Shown: positions 26,925 to 35,323, numbered from the stretch's first letter. The stretch: DNA of 64,000 nt from Dorea_A sp016295505 (GCF_039832105.1 NZ_JBDOHS010000009.1:62001-126000), one strand, 5' to 3'. Made by a program: numbers and translations. The notes: generated by a model not told the origin, from the letters alone.

Positions 26925-27176
26925 ATGATGGTAGAAAAAAGTGAAGCATTGGAGATTGCAAAAAGATATTATCTGGAAAATGGCAGTCAGGAGATTACAA
27001 AGTTCTATGATGCAGAAAAGAGCTGGATCGCATTTGGAGGTCGCCCGGGAATGGCAAAGATTGGAAACAGTGGAATTGCGATCGATAAGGAACGTGGGGA
27101 AATCAGTGATTTTGTCCTTCCTTCGAAAGAAAATTTTGAATTGTTGAAAAAGGCTGTATTGGTAGAAACGGAATAA
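26925..27176 (+). CDS. Probable cognate immunity protein (Imm35/YrhB-like)
   Basis: An 83-residue protein with the layout of the YrhB/Imm35 group: an N-terminal helix (EALEIAKRYYLENG), a strand pair containing WIAFGGRPG, a GNSGIAIDKERGEIS segment and a C-terminal helix. These proteins are commonly encoded next to papain-fold toxins. It starts 1 nt after the toxin stop, which is the usual toxin-immunity arrangement. GTAAAGGGG gives the ribosome site; ATG 26928 is an alternative start one codon later. The family match is from memory and should be checked by profile search. Confidence 0.7.
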   Translation: MMVEKSEALEIAKRYYLENGSQEITKFYDAEKSWIAFGGRPGMAKIGNSGIAIDKERGEISDFVLPSKENFELLKKAVLVETE

Positions 27177-27203
27177 ATGACAGGATATAGGAGGATATGA
27201 AGA

Positions 27204-27701
27204 ATGCCAAGACCAATATTAAGAACACCACAGAAAAGTGAGACACAGACAAACAGTATTCTGAGTGCAACCTGTAATCAGGAACAGAAACAGAAGACAC
27301 AGCAGATTGATAAGATGAAATTGGACAGACTCTTAAGACAGCCCCGTTCCAAAGCATACATGGATGCAATGCATAAGTTGGATGCGGGCGGACATGTGCA
27401 TAATCAGGCGAAGGTTGACAGCATTATTAACACGATCCGTCAGGAATTTCCGGAGATTGAGCTGTCGGGCATCCTTCTTGGTTATGTATCCATCTGCTAT
27501 CTGGGAAGACCGTATGAAGTCCATACGCTGGATGTAGCAGGCGGTATTATTGAGCACTACAAAGCCGGAGAAACATTGCCGAATGGGTTGGAAAAGGCAA
27601 GGGGAATTGCAATGCGCGGAGGATATGATTTTATCGAAGTATATGTGGACTGTTGCAGGGCCATCAGTTCCAATGGAACGGTATCTGTGATTTCCTGTTA
27701 A
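27204..27701 (+). CDS. Uncharacterised protein of the toxin cluster
   Basis: A 165-residue soluble protein, family not recognised. The first 60 residues are polar and Gln/Lys/Thr-rich. The C-terminal 100 residues form a compact alpha/beta region (IELSGILLGYVSICYLGRPY, then DFIEVYVDCCRAISSNGT) with several aromatic and paired Cys residues. GGAGGA lies upstream of ATG at good spacing. It directly follows the immunity gene, so it could be a second immunity protein, a toxin-domain relic or an adaptor; nothing in the sequence decides. Confidence 0.65.
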   Translation: MPRPILRTPQKSETQTNSILSATCNQEQKQKTQQIDKMKLDRLLRQPRSKAYMDAMHKLDAGGHVHNQAKVDSIINTIRQEFPEIELSGILLGYVSICYLGRPYEVHTLDVAGGIIEHYKAGETLPNGLEKARGIAMRGGYDFIEVYVDCCRAISSNGTVSVISC

Positions 27702-27724
27702 TTAGACAGAGTTGAGGTGAGAGA

Positions 27725-28555
27725 ATGAAGTGTAAAAGTTGTGGGTGTGAAGTACATGATAATGCAAAATTCTGTACAAATTGTGGGACACCGGTAGATC
27801 AGCCGGATATGACTCCTGAAAAATCCGTAATAAAGTCGGGGACAGACAGTGATAAGATCAAGATCATTATACTGGCAGCGATGCTTGTGATTGCAGTAGC
27901 TGCCGGATTGATTGTGAAAAATATGCGTCAGAATGATACTGATGAAAAATATCAGGCTTCCGCAGAAGAAGAGAAGAAGGAAGAAAAGTCAGAAAAAACA
28001 GAAGAAGAGACAGAAGAGTCACAGGAAGAAGATAATGAAAAAGAAGATACATCCGATGTATCAGAATCATCAGATCAGGATACAACCGCGAATGAAAGTT
28101 CCGCGGCCGTTCCGGCTTATCCATCCGTGAGCGAAGTTCATGTAACCAGCATTACTGCGTCCTCTTCTCTCGCTGAATACAATATGACGCACAGCCCGGA
28201 ACGTGTGATGGATGGCAGTCTTTCTACAGCCTGGGTGGAAGGGGCATCCGGACAGGGAGAGTCTGAGACAATTACCATATGCTTTGATGCGAACTGCAGG
28301 GTCAGTGGAATGAGAATTAATGCCGGATATCAGAAAAGTGCGGATCTTTACAGTAAGAATTCCAGACCGTCAGTGCTTCGTGTCATATATACGGATGGAA
28401 CTACAGAAGACTGTGCGCTTCAGGATATCAATGGCATGCAGGAGATTCATTTCAGCAGAGAAATGGTAACCGGTTCGATTTCGCTTATGATCGTATCTGT
28501 ATATCCGGGAACGAAATATTCGGATACCGTCATATCAGAAATTCAGTTTTTCTAA
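27725..28555 (+). CDS. Zinc-ribbon / TM / discoidin-like (NADase-type glycan-binding) protein
   Basis: A 276-residue protein in four parts. Residues 1-23 form a zinc ribbon (CKSCGCEVHDNAKFCTNCG). A TM helix lies at about 42-60 (IIILAAMLVIAVAAGLIV). Residues 65-130 are a Glu/Ser-rich linker. Residues 135-276 are a beta-sandwich with SLAEYNMTHSPERVMDG, STAWVEGASGQGESE and YPGTKYSDTVISEIQF, which fits the discoidin-type domain seen in NAD-glycohydrolase translocation modules. The ribbon should be cytoplasmic and the sandwich outside. It shares its N-terminal plan with the gene at 29408, so the two are paralogues with swapped ectodomains. Confidence 0.8.
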   Translation: MKCKSCGCEVHDNAKFCTNCGTPVDQPDMTPEKSVIKSGTDSDKIKIIILAAMLVIAVAAGLIVKNMRQNDTDEKYQASAEEEKKEEKSEKTEEETEESQEEDNEKEDTSDVSESSDQDTTANESSAAVPAYPSVSEVHVTSITASSSLAEYNMTHSPERVMDGSLSTAWVEGASGQGESETITICFDANCRVSGMRINAGYQKSADLYSKNSRPSVLRVIYTDGTTEDCALQDINGMQEIHFSREMVTGSISLMIVSVYPGTKYSDTVISEIQFF

Positions 28556-28568
28556 GATTGCGGGATAG

Positions 28569-29381
28569 ATGATGGGAATGTATAAACGTATATTATTCAG
28601 AATAAGTGTTCTGCTCCTGATTCTGGCGTTTGCAGCAGGAATCAGCGGCTGTTCGCATTCCGGTGAAGAGGATAAGAGCAATGTGGAGGCAACTCAGGAT
28701 CTGGAGCATTCGGATCCGGAAGAAGAGCAGCAGGAAAAAGAGCAGCAGGAAAAAGAATCAGAAACCGGGAATGATGAATCAGAGGAAACAGGAGAAACAG
28801 AAGAAAATAATGCTGACGATGAGCCGGATATGCAGGTGCCAGATGAGACATTTGTCAATGTAAAAGTGTATCTGCCGGATATTTTTGTAGAATTGAAGTA
28901 TGCAACAACAGATAACTTTACAGGGCAAAAGATCTATGATTTTTCGGATGCATATCTCCGCTTTGGGACAGTGAAAAAGCTGATGCAGGTGCAGGAACAG
29001 CTGAAGCAGGGAGGATTTTCATTGAAAATATGGGATGCATTCCGACCGGTATCGGCACAGTTTACCCTGTGGAATATCTGTCCGAATGCTACATATGTGG
29101 CGAATCCGAATCAGGGATATTCTTCGCACAGCAGAGGAAATACTGTTGATATTACAATTGTAAGAGACAATGGAGAAGAGATTCCGATGCCCTCCGGATT
29201 TGATGATTTTTCAGCCAGGGCGGATCGCGACTATAGTGATTGTGGTTTGGATGCGGCGAAAAACGCACAGGAACTGGAACGTTTAATGACAGAAAACGGG
29301 TTTCGGCCATATGCAGGAGAATGGTGGCATTATACGGATGAGGAAGATTATCCGGTAGAAGAAGTTTTCTGTCCGGAATAA
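28569..29381 (+). CDS. VanX-like D-alanyl-D-alanine dipeptidase lipoprotein
   Basis: A 270-residue lipoprotein. Residues 1-28 are a signal peptide with lipobox GISGC. A Glu-rich linker (about 30-85) is followed by a VanX/MEROPS M15 domain: RPVSAQFTLW, then SSHSRGNTVDI (the zinc SxHxxGxxxD motif) and EWWHY (catalytic Glu and the third zinc ligand). It would cleave D-Ala-D-Ala outside the membrane, altering peptidoglycan precursors or crosslink substrates. There are no vanR/S/H/A neighbours, so glycopeptide resistance is unlikely; the neighbours suggest local wall remodelling for an envelope machine (inference). The Glu-rich linker resembles those of adjoining genes. Confidence 0.85.
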   Translation: MMGMYKRILFRISVLLLILAFAAGISGCSHSGEEDKSNVEATQDLEHSDPEEEQQEKEQQEKESETGNDESEETGETEENNADDEPDMQVPDETFVNVKVYLPDIFVELKYATTDNFTGQKIYDFSDAYLRFGTVKKLMQVQEQLKQGGFSLKIWDAFRPVSAQFTLWNICPNATYVANPNQGYSSHSRGNTVDITIVRDNGEEIPMPSGFDDFSARADRDYSDCGLDAAKNAQELERLMTENGFRPYAGEWWHYTDEEDYPVEEVFCPE

Positions 29382-29407
29382 TCAGAGGAATGAGGAGGAA
29401 TGAAAAA

Positions 29408-30238
29408 GTGAAGTGCCCGAATTGTGGAATGGAAGTAAAGGAGAATGCAAAGTTCTGTACGAACTGTGGAACACCTGTCGAATTCAGGACAGAACAGCAG
29501 CCGTGGCAACAGCCGGAAATGCAGCCGGCTCCGCCAAAAAAAGGAATGAATGATCAGAAGAAGATTTTGTTGATTGTCGGTGTACTGGTACTTGCCGCTG
29601 TGCTTGGATTGGTTGTAAAAACTATAAAGAATAAAGACGCAGAAGAAGATGTCTTTGATATGGAAGAGTTTCTGGCTGAAGAGGAAGAAAAGGAAGAAGA
29701 AAGCAGCGAAGATATGTCTGAGGAAGAAGTGGATGAGGAGTCAGAAAAAGATGTCGAAGAGGAAGAACCGGTATATGACTCAACGGAAGGTGGAATTCAC
29801 AGATATGATTATGTAATTGATGACTGCACATGGCAGGAAGCATTTGCCAAAGCGCGACAGGCCGGCGGATATCTGGTGCATATCAACAGCAGAGAGGAAT
29901 ATAATTATATTCTGTCGGACATTGCCAGACTGGGATACAATAAGATCCAGTTCCGACTTGGAGGACGCCGTGATGCTAATGGCGTAGATTATTACTGGGT
30001 GGATGAAAATAATGAACTCTATGGGGATGTGCTTAATTCACCGGAATATTGGGCATATGGCGAATGGATGCAGGGAGAACCAAGTTTTCAGGATGGTGAT
30101 ATAGCAGAAGACTGCATGGATTTTTATTATTATGAAAATGAGAACAGGTGGACCTGGAATGATGTACCGAATGATATTATCAGTGTGGTTCCGTATTTCA
30201 GTGGAAAGATAGGATATATTGTGGAATATGAAGATTAG
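29408..30238 (+). CDS. Zinc-ribbon / TM / C-type-lectin-like protein
   Basis: A 276-residue protein. GTG 29408, 9 nt after AGGAGG (29393-29398), is preferred to ATG 29390, which lies upstream of that site; the N-terminus then aligns with the paralogue at 27725. Residues 1-23 form a zinc ribbon (CPNCGMEVKENAKFCTNCG), a TM helix lies at about 60-76, and a Glu-rich linker runs to about 130. The remainder looks like a C-type lectin fold: TWQEAFAKARQAGGYLVHIN, YYWVDENNELYGD, GEPSF, DCMDFYYYE and WTWNDVP. The ectodomain would bind a glycan or protein outside the cell. Its end overlaps the start of the GH3 gene. Confidence 0.8.
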   Translation: MKCPNCGMEVKENAKFCTNCGTPVEFRTEQQPWQQPEMQPAPPKKGMNDQKKILLIVGVLVLAAVLGLVVKTIKNKDAEEDVFDMEEFLAEEEEKEEESSEDMSEEEVDEESEKDVEEEEPVYDSTEGGIHRYDYVIDDCTWQEAFAKARQAGGYLVHINSREEYNYILSDIARLGYNKIQFRLGGRRDANGVDYYWVDENNELYGDVLNSPEYWAYGEWMQGEPSFQDGDIAEDCMDFYYYENENRWTWNDVPNDIISVVPYFSGKIGYIVEYED

Positions 30239-31454
30239 AAGATATAGTCTGCTGGCGGTCGCCGTACTTCTGTTATTGTGCAGTGGCTGCAGCAGTAAAA
30301 AAAGCGGTGATGAGAAGACAAGAGACGCGACACCGCTGGAAGCGTCGACTGAAGATGCAGGTGGGAAAGATACAGAACAGAAAAACGAAGAGAATGAGAT
30401 GGAAGAGAAGATCAATCAGTATCTGCAGACAATGACACTTGAGGAAAAGGTGGCCCAGATGTTTATTGTGCTGCCGGAATCACTTGTAGAAGGAGTGGAT
30501 CCTGTCATTGCAGCGGCAGATGCGACCAGAAATGCGATTGATCAGATTCCGGTTGGTGGATTTGTATATCTGGACAGTAATCTGCAGTCACCGGAACAGG
30601 TGAAGACGATGCTTGCAAATGTGCAGTCCTACAGCATGGAACGGATCGGCCTTCCGGCACTTTTGTGTGTGGATGAAGAAGGAGGAACGGTTGCAAGGAT
30701 CAGTGGAACCGGAAAGTTTAATGTTCCGGCCGTTGAAAATATGTCCGTGATCGGACAGGCCAATGATACGAACAGGGCCAGGGAGATTGGTGCGTCCATC
30801 GGTGCTTCTCTGGCAGAATTGGGGTTTAATGTTGATTTTGCACCGGTTGCGGATGTACTGACCAACCCGGAGAATCAGGTTGTAAAAAAACGTTCATTCG
30901 GGACGGATCCACAGGTTGTCTCCGATATGTGTCAGGCAGTGGCGGAAGGATTGTCAGAATCCGGTATATATGCGACATATAAGCATTTTCCGGGACACGG
31001 GACGACTTCGGCAGATACACATGCCGGATATGCATATTCTGATAAAACACTGGAGGAGTTGGAATCGTGTGAGTTGATTCCATTTCAGAGGGGGATTGCG
31101 GATGGAATCTCTTTTGTGATGGTCGGACATATCTCTATGCCGGGGATCACGGGGAATCAGGAACCGGCCTCTCTTTCTGAACACATGATCACAGAAGTAC
31201 TGAGGAAAAAGATGGGATATGACGGCATTGTCATTACAGACGCTATGAATATGGGGGCCATTGTACAACAGTATTCTTCATCGGAAGCGGCTGTTAAGAC
31301 TATACAGGCAGGGACGGATCTGATCCTGATGCCTGCGGATTTCCGGTCTGCCTATGAAGGGGTAATAGAGGCAGTTCGTAACGGAGAAATATCGCAGGAG
31401 AGAATCGATCAGTCGGTAACAAGAATCTTATCTGTAAAACTACAGATAAAATAA
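30228..31454 (+). CDS. nagZ: Lipoprotein GH3 beta-N-acetylhexosaminidase (NagZ-like)
   Basis: A 408-residue lipoprotein with lipobox LLCSGC near residue 20. The GH3 N-terminal barrel starts near residue 60 (LEEKVAQMFIV). DEEGGTVARI, KHFPGHGTTSADTH and DAMNMGAI match NagZ-type enzymes, with the catalytic Asp in TDAMNMG and the His/Asp pair in KHFPGHGTT...H. It would release N-acetylglucosamine from muropeptides outside the membrane. ATG 30228 is used; it lies inside the end of the previous gene (ending 30238), so the pair is translationally coupled. It closes the HerA/toxin cluster. Confidence 0.88.
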   Translation: MKIRRYSLLAVAVLLLLCSGCSSKKSGDEKTRDATPLEASTEDAGGKDTEQKNEENEMEEKINQYLQTMTLEEKVAQMFIVLPESLVEGVDPVIAAADATRNAIDQIPVGGFVYLDSNLQSPEQVKTMLANVQSYSMERIGLPALLCVDEEGGTVARISGTGKFNVPAVENMSVIGQANDTNRAREIGASIGASLAELGFNVDFAPVADVLTNPENQVVKKRSFGTDPQVVSDMCQAVAEGLSESGIYATYKHFPGHGTTSADTHAGYAYSDKTLEELESCELIPFQRGIADGISFVMVGHISMPGITGNQEPASLSEHMITEVLRKKMGYDGIVITDAMNMGAIVQQYSSSEAAVKTIQAGTDLILMPADFRSAYEGVIEAVRNGEISQERIDQSVTRILSVKLQIK

Positions 31455-31474
31455 AAAGAAAGAGAGAATAAAAT

Positions 31475-33019
31475 ATGCAAGAGGTTTTTGAATCAATTAA
31501 TGGTATCTTTGCGTTTATCGGTCCTTTATCGGATTTTTTATGGGATTTTCCGACGAATTTTGAATGGTATGCTTCCATTCCTCTGCTGGGTAACTTTTCA
31601 TTTGCCATTATCCTGTTATTAGGTTCCGGTATCTTTTTCAGTTTCCGGATTGGATTCATGCAGGTGACGCATTTTAAAAAAGGAATCGGAATCATGATGG
31701 AGAAGCGTACGGTGGATACGGGAATCTCTCCGCTTGCGGCATTTCTTCTCAGCTCTGCCATGCGCGTGGGGCCGGGAAATATCATTGGCGTAACGGGAGC
31801 GATTGCAGTAGGAGGACCTGGAGCATTATTCTGGATGTGGATCTCTGCGTTCTTCGGAATGGCGGTAGCCTATATGGAAGGTGTTCTGGCGCAGATTTTC
31901 AAAGAAAAGAAGGACGATGAGTTTATTGGGGGTCTTCCGTTCTATGGAAGAAAGCTTCTTGGCAATAAGGTATGGATTGGGGTATTTCTGTCACTGCTTT
32001 ATATCCTGTATGCATTTTGCTGTCTTCCCGCACAGGGATTCAATGTTGTATCTTCTCTTGGAAGAATGGCTGAGATTGTGACGGGATCATCCATTGCTTC
32101 CGATTCTGCATTTTATTATGTGGTTGGTGCGCTGACGATTGTTCTGACCGCGATCATTGCTTTCGGAGGAATCAAAAAAGTAACAAAGTGGACAGATAAG
32201 ATGGTGCCGGTGATGGCAGTTCTTTATATTGTGACGGTTCTGGTTCTGATCGTTCTGAATATCGGATCGGTTCCATACTTCTTTGGTGCAGTATTTTCCG
32301 GTGCTTTTCGACCGGAAGCATTCTTTGGAGGTATGTTTGGAACCGTGCTTGCACAGGGGGTAAAGCGAGGCTTGATGTCCAACGAGGCAGGACAGGGTAC
32401 CATTACCATGTCTGCGGCAGCTTCTGATGCGAAGCATCCTTGCGAGCAGGGAATTCTGGCATCCATCGGTGTTTTTCTGGATACGATTGTGATCTGTACA
32501 CTATCCGGATTTGTTGTGGTGATGGCGCACTGCTGGGACGGACCAAATGCAGAAGCGTGGGCTGGTCTGGATAAATTGCCGAAATTTACCGAATCAATTG
32601 CACAGCTGACACCGGGAACGGCCGCAAATGCAATCGTAACTTTCCTGATTACATTGTGTTTTGGCATGTTTGCTTACACCTGTCTTCTTGGAATGATCAG
32701 CTTTTCTGAGATTGCAGCAAACCGTATCCGAAAAGACAGAGGGTTTATTAATATCGTCAGAGGAATTGCCCTTTTTGTAGCTGCATTTGGTATCCTCTGT
32801 AATATTGCAGGACTGGAACTTGGAAATCTGTGGGCATTTTCAGATCTGGGAAATATTCTGATTGTATTTTTCAATGTTCCGATTGTATATGTGGGTTCAA
32901 GATATGTGCTGCGGGCAACGAAACATTATAAGAAGAATGATGGAACTCCATTTACATCAGAAGTGATCGGAAGAAATGACTGTGCTTTCTGGGATGAACG
33001 TGCAAAGAATTTGAAATAG
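31475..33019 (+). CDS. Alanine/glycine:cation symporter (AGCS family)
   Basis: A 514-residue polytopic membrane protein with about ten to eleven hydrophobic helices. Family landmarks include SSAMRVGPGNIIGVTGAIA (the conserved GxGNI loop), NEAGQGTITMSAA near residue 305 and GMFAYTCLLGMISFSE. Members import alanine or glycine with Na+ or H+. It begins 20 nt after the GH3 gene but shares no obvious function with the cluster. An intrinsic terminator follows at 33121. Confidence 0.92.
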   Translation: MQEVFESINGIFAFIGPLSDFLWDFPTNFEWYASIPLLGNFSFAIILLLGSGIFFSFRIGFMQVTHFKKGIGIMMEKRTVDTGISPLAAFLLSSAMRVGPGNIIGVTGAIAVGGPGALFWMWISAFFGMAVAYMEGVLAQIFKEKKDDEFIGGLPFYGRKLLGNKVWIGVFLSLLYILYAFCCLPAQGFNVVSSLGRMAEIVTGSSIASDSAFYYVVGALTIVLTAIIAFGGIKKVTKWTDKMVPVMAVLYIVTVLVLIVLNIGSVPYFFGAVFSGAFRPEAFFGGMFGTVLAQGVKRGLMSNEAGQGTITMSAAASDAKHPCEQGILASIGVFLDTIVICTLSGFVVVMAHCWDGPNAEAWAGLDKLPKFTESIAQLTPGTAANAIVTFLITLCFGMFAYTCLLGMISFSEIAANRIRKDRGFINIVRGIALFVAAFGILCNIAGLELGNLWAFSDLGNILIVFFNVPIVYVGSRYVLRATKHYKKNDGTPFTSEVIGRNDCAFWDERAKNLK

Positions 33020-33120
33020 GTATAAAAAGGGAGTGTCGTACTAAGGCGCGCAGCGCCCAGTCTCAACTATATTTTTTGCCACAACGTCATCACTCTATGT
33101 TATGTGACGGATTTCTTATT

Positions 33121-33152
33121 AAATCTCTGAGATGACCCAGTAGAGATTTTTT
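33121..33152 (+). terminator. Intrinsic terminator after the AGCS gene
   Basis: Perfect 8-bp arms AAATCTCT (33121-33128) and AGAGATTT (33142-33149) run into TTTTTT (33147-33152). A second, weaker hairpin with AAAAGGC/GCCTTTT arms follows at 33171-33198. Confidence 0.75.
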
Positions 33153-33207
33153 GCAATTGCAGTCACCTGAAAAAGGCTATCACAAAGGACGGCCTTTTGT
33201 CTAAGAC

Positions 33208-33279
33208 AGGAGGAGTAGATAAATGTGCAAAGAGGGGACGTCGCAGTAACAGCTGAATAGCCGTTACTGCGGTGTCCCC
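33208..33279 (+). other. Strong ribosome site, 8-codon mini-ORF and overlapping hairpin in a 298-nt gap
   Basis: The gap 33020-33317 lies between convergent genes. Besides two terminator hairpins it contains AGGAGGAG (33208-33215) ideally spaced from ATG 33223, which opens an 8-codon frame (MCKEGTSQ) ending at TAA 33247-33249. The mini-ORF overlaps the left arm of a 17-bp hairpin (33234-33250 with 33263-33279, two wobble or mismatched positions, ends GGGGAC/GTCCCC). It could be the cut-off start of a lost gene, an attenuator-like leader or a MITE-like relic. The gap also contains a GGCGC-GCA-GCGCC hairpin near 33043. Confidence 0.5.
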
Positions 33280-33317
33280 TTCAGTTCATATGCTGAAAAT
33301 GCAATAAACTATGCAAA

Positions 33318-34562
33318 TCACATAAACATGTTGCCGGTTCCTACATACCGGATGCCGTCTTCGAAGACGCGTTTTCCTCCAAGAGTGACAAGCTTTACAT
33401 CATTCAAAAGGGTGATATCCTGGCTTAAGTCACCGCCGACTACCAGAAGATCTGCGTCCAGACCTTCTTTAACCAGTCCGCGTTCATTTTCGAAGCCAAG
33501 TACCTTTGCAGGATTGGAGGTTGCAGTCTGGATAGCCTGCACCGGAGTGATACCGTATTCTACCATGTACTGAAGTTCTCTTGGAAGCGGAAGAAGCGGA
33601 GAACCGTATACGACCATGTCTGTTCCGGCAAGTATGGTAACACCGGTATCATAAAACTTTTTGAAGTTATCTCGATAAGCTTTGTAAGCCGGTTCAAAAT
33701 ACTCCCAGTTAGCCATTTCCTTTTGCATAACAGGATCATTGACCGGTTTTCCTGCACATTCTTCCAGGTTTTTCTTTGTGATCTCATAGAGATAAGTATA
33801 AGCCATAATGGTAGGAGTCCAGGCAAGTCCTTTTTCCGCCATCTGCTGTGCCTGCTCATAAGTCATGAAAGTACCGTGTTCGATGGTGTCAAAGCCGGCA
33901 TCAATACTCATCTGAATTCCTGGCTGGGTTCCGGCGTGGATGCCGCACTTGATGCCTCTGCGATGGCATTCATCGACGGCCGCATCCAGTTCTTCCTGCG
34001 TATACTCAGGGATATGGCTTCTATGCGTAGTAAGAATCTTCACCCATTCTGCTCCGTCACGCACCTGGCGGCGGATCTCTTTGCGGATCTCCCATGGTCC
34101 GTCTACCTGGGCGATATCATCATCCCATCCATGACCTCCGGTCATGCACATTCCATTGTCAACATGTGTAATTCTCGGGATTGTGATAAATCCTTTTTCC
34201 GCAGCCATCTTTAATGTAGCACATAGCTTTCTTGCAGAAGTCATGTCACGTACACTGGTAATGCCGCGTTCAAAGGCGGCCTGTGCGTGCTGTAATGCAT
34301 ACAAAGTGATCAGCTGATCATTGTAATTGAAGCTGTCAGGCTGTGAGAACCAGTAGCCAAGATGCACATGCATATCGCACAGACCCGGTAAAAGAGTCGC
34401 ATCTCCATAATCTCTGACCTCTTTTTCCGGGAATTCAGCAATCAGTGCCTCTTTGGTTCCAATCTTTTTAATCTTTCCGTTCTCAATAGCAACTGCCTGG
34501 TTTTCCAGTACTGTTTTACCGTCACCGGTAATGATGTGTTTTGCACAAATAATCATATTCAT
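33318..34562 (-). CDS. Amidohydrolase family protein (imidazolonepropionase-like)
   Basis: A 414-residue metal-dependent hydrolase. The N-terminal beta-sandwich is followed by PGLCDMHVHLG (metal-binding HxH), a second metal region CGIHAGTQPG (His), FDTIEHGTF (His) and GTDMVVYGS (Asp) in a TIM barrel, then a C-terminal return to the sandwich (ENERGLVKEGLDADLLVVGGD). This is the layout of imidazolonepropionase, dihydroorotase-like and prolidase-like amidohydrolases. The substrate is an amide, lactam or dipeptide, not identifiable here. It is monocistronic and convergent with the AGCS gene. TAATTAATATTT-rich DNA upstream of ATG is its promoter region. Confidence 0.88.
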   Translation of the reverse strand: MNMIICAKHIITGDGKTVLENQAVAIENGKIKKIGTKEALIAEFPEKEVRDYGDATLLPGLCDMHVHLGYWFSQPDSFNYNDQLITLYALQHAQAAFERGITSVRDMTSARKLCATLKMAAEKGFITIPRITHVDNGMCMTGGHGWDDDIAQVDGPWEIRKEIRRQVRDGAEWVKILTTHRSHIPEYTQEELDAAVDECHRRGIKCGIHAGTQPGIQMSIDAGFDTIEHGTFMTYEQAQQMAEKGLAWTPTIMAYTYLYEITKKNLEECAGKPVNDPVMQKEMANWEYFEPAYKAYRDNFKKFYDTGVTILAGTDMVVYGSPLLPLPRELQYMVEYGITPVQAIQTATSNPAKVLGFENERGLVKEGLDADLLVVGGDLSQDITLLNDVKLVTLGGKRVFEDGIRYVGTGNMFM

Positions 34563-34601
34563 TCCCTGCCTTTTGCATAAATATTAATTATATTATACCA
34601 T

Positions 34602-35153
34602 TTATGCATTGAGAGAGCAAACATATCTGACCAGAGGTTCTATGGAATTCCGGTCGCAAAAATCCACCTTTTTTCCATAAGTATCAAGCATCATGTGATC
34701 TTCCTCGGTCAACTCGGAAGGGTCTTTTGAGACCATGACCTTGTGGAGCATAGCCATCATGGACTTGTGAATGAAGTTCAGACGGGAGTAATCAATACCG
34801 CCGCGCAGATGAAAGATCTGCATCGCGTTCATCATATCCGGGGTCAGAACCCTGGACAGTCCTTCGCGGATGTGGGATACATTATTCTTATCCTGTGGAT
34901 CGGCAACTCCACAGGTGAATAAAACAAGATTTTTTTCTTTGATGGAATCATAATTTTTTGTAAGGAGTGAGATGCCGCTGACACCGCCTGCATACAGACC
35001 GCCTCCATAGATGATCGTGTCATATTCGGAAAGGGAAGAGGGACGAACGGACCGTCTTTCAAGAACCGGGCAGGACAGAGCCCCGGCAATCCATTCAGCA
35101 TAGCGCCTGGTAGATCCATATTTTGATTCATATATTACAATTGTCTGATTCAT
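34602..35153 (-). CDS. Flavodoxin-domain protein (HemG/MioC-like)
   Basis: A 183-residue protein with the FMN phosphate loop YESKYGSTRRYAEWIA at the N-terminus, TIIYGGGLYAGGVSG in the second FMN loop and LVLFTCGVADP in the third. This is the Flavodoxin_5 group, which includes menaquinone-dependent protoporphyrinogen oxidase HemG and general flavodoxins. The start at 35153 has GGAGG 6 nt upstream on its strand and begins MNQTIVIYESKYGS; the longer frame to 35189 adds a non-family N-terminus. It is divergent from a TetR gene, with a shared palindromic operator between them, suggesting TetR control. Confidence 0.85.
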   Translation of the reverse strand: MNQTIVIYESKYGSTRRYAEWIAGALSCPVLERRSVRPSSLSEYDTIIYGGGLYAGGVSGISLLTKNYDSIKEKNLVLFTCGVADPQDKNNVSHIREGLSRVLTPDMMNAMQIFHLRGGIDYSRLNFIHKSMMAMLHKVMVSKDPSELTEEDHMMLDTYGKKVDFCDRNSIEPLVRYVCSLNA

Positions 35154-35204
35154 AATAACCTCCGGATCATATGATGTAAAATATAACAATACGTTGAAAA
35201 GTAT

Positions 35205-35245
35205 AAAATGTCACAGTTGTAACATTTTCATTTCTATAGTATACT
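35205..35245 (+). promoter_or_regulatory. Palindromic operator in the flavodoxin-TetR divergent promoter region
   Basis: A 24-bp palindrome (35205-35228; AAAATGTCACAG and TTGTAACATTTT, 10 of 12 positions symmetric) overlaps TTGTAA (35217-35222), which is 17 nt from TATACT (35240-35245). It therefore sits on the -35 of the TetR promoter and upstream of the divergent flavodoxin gene, a typical TetR site controlling both. Confidence 0.65.
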
Positions 35246-35323
35246 AAAGCAATATAAGAAATCAATAACAGGATGGAAAGTGCTACATAATCGCTTTTTT
35301 GTGACAGTTTGGAGAATGGTGGT

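Noticed and set aside
28569..29381. Vancomycin-resistance operon
   Set aside because: Only a VanX-like gene is present; no VanA/B ligase, VanH dehydrogenase or VanRS regulators are nearby.
33020..33317. Insertion sequence remnant
   Set aside because: Hairpins and a GGGGAC/GTCCCC inverted repeat are present, but no transposase-like frame or target duplication was seen, so it is reported only as an unexplained element.
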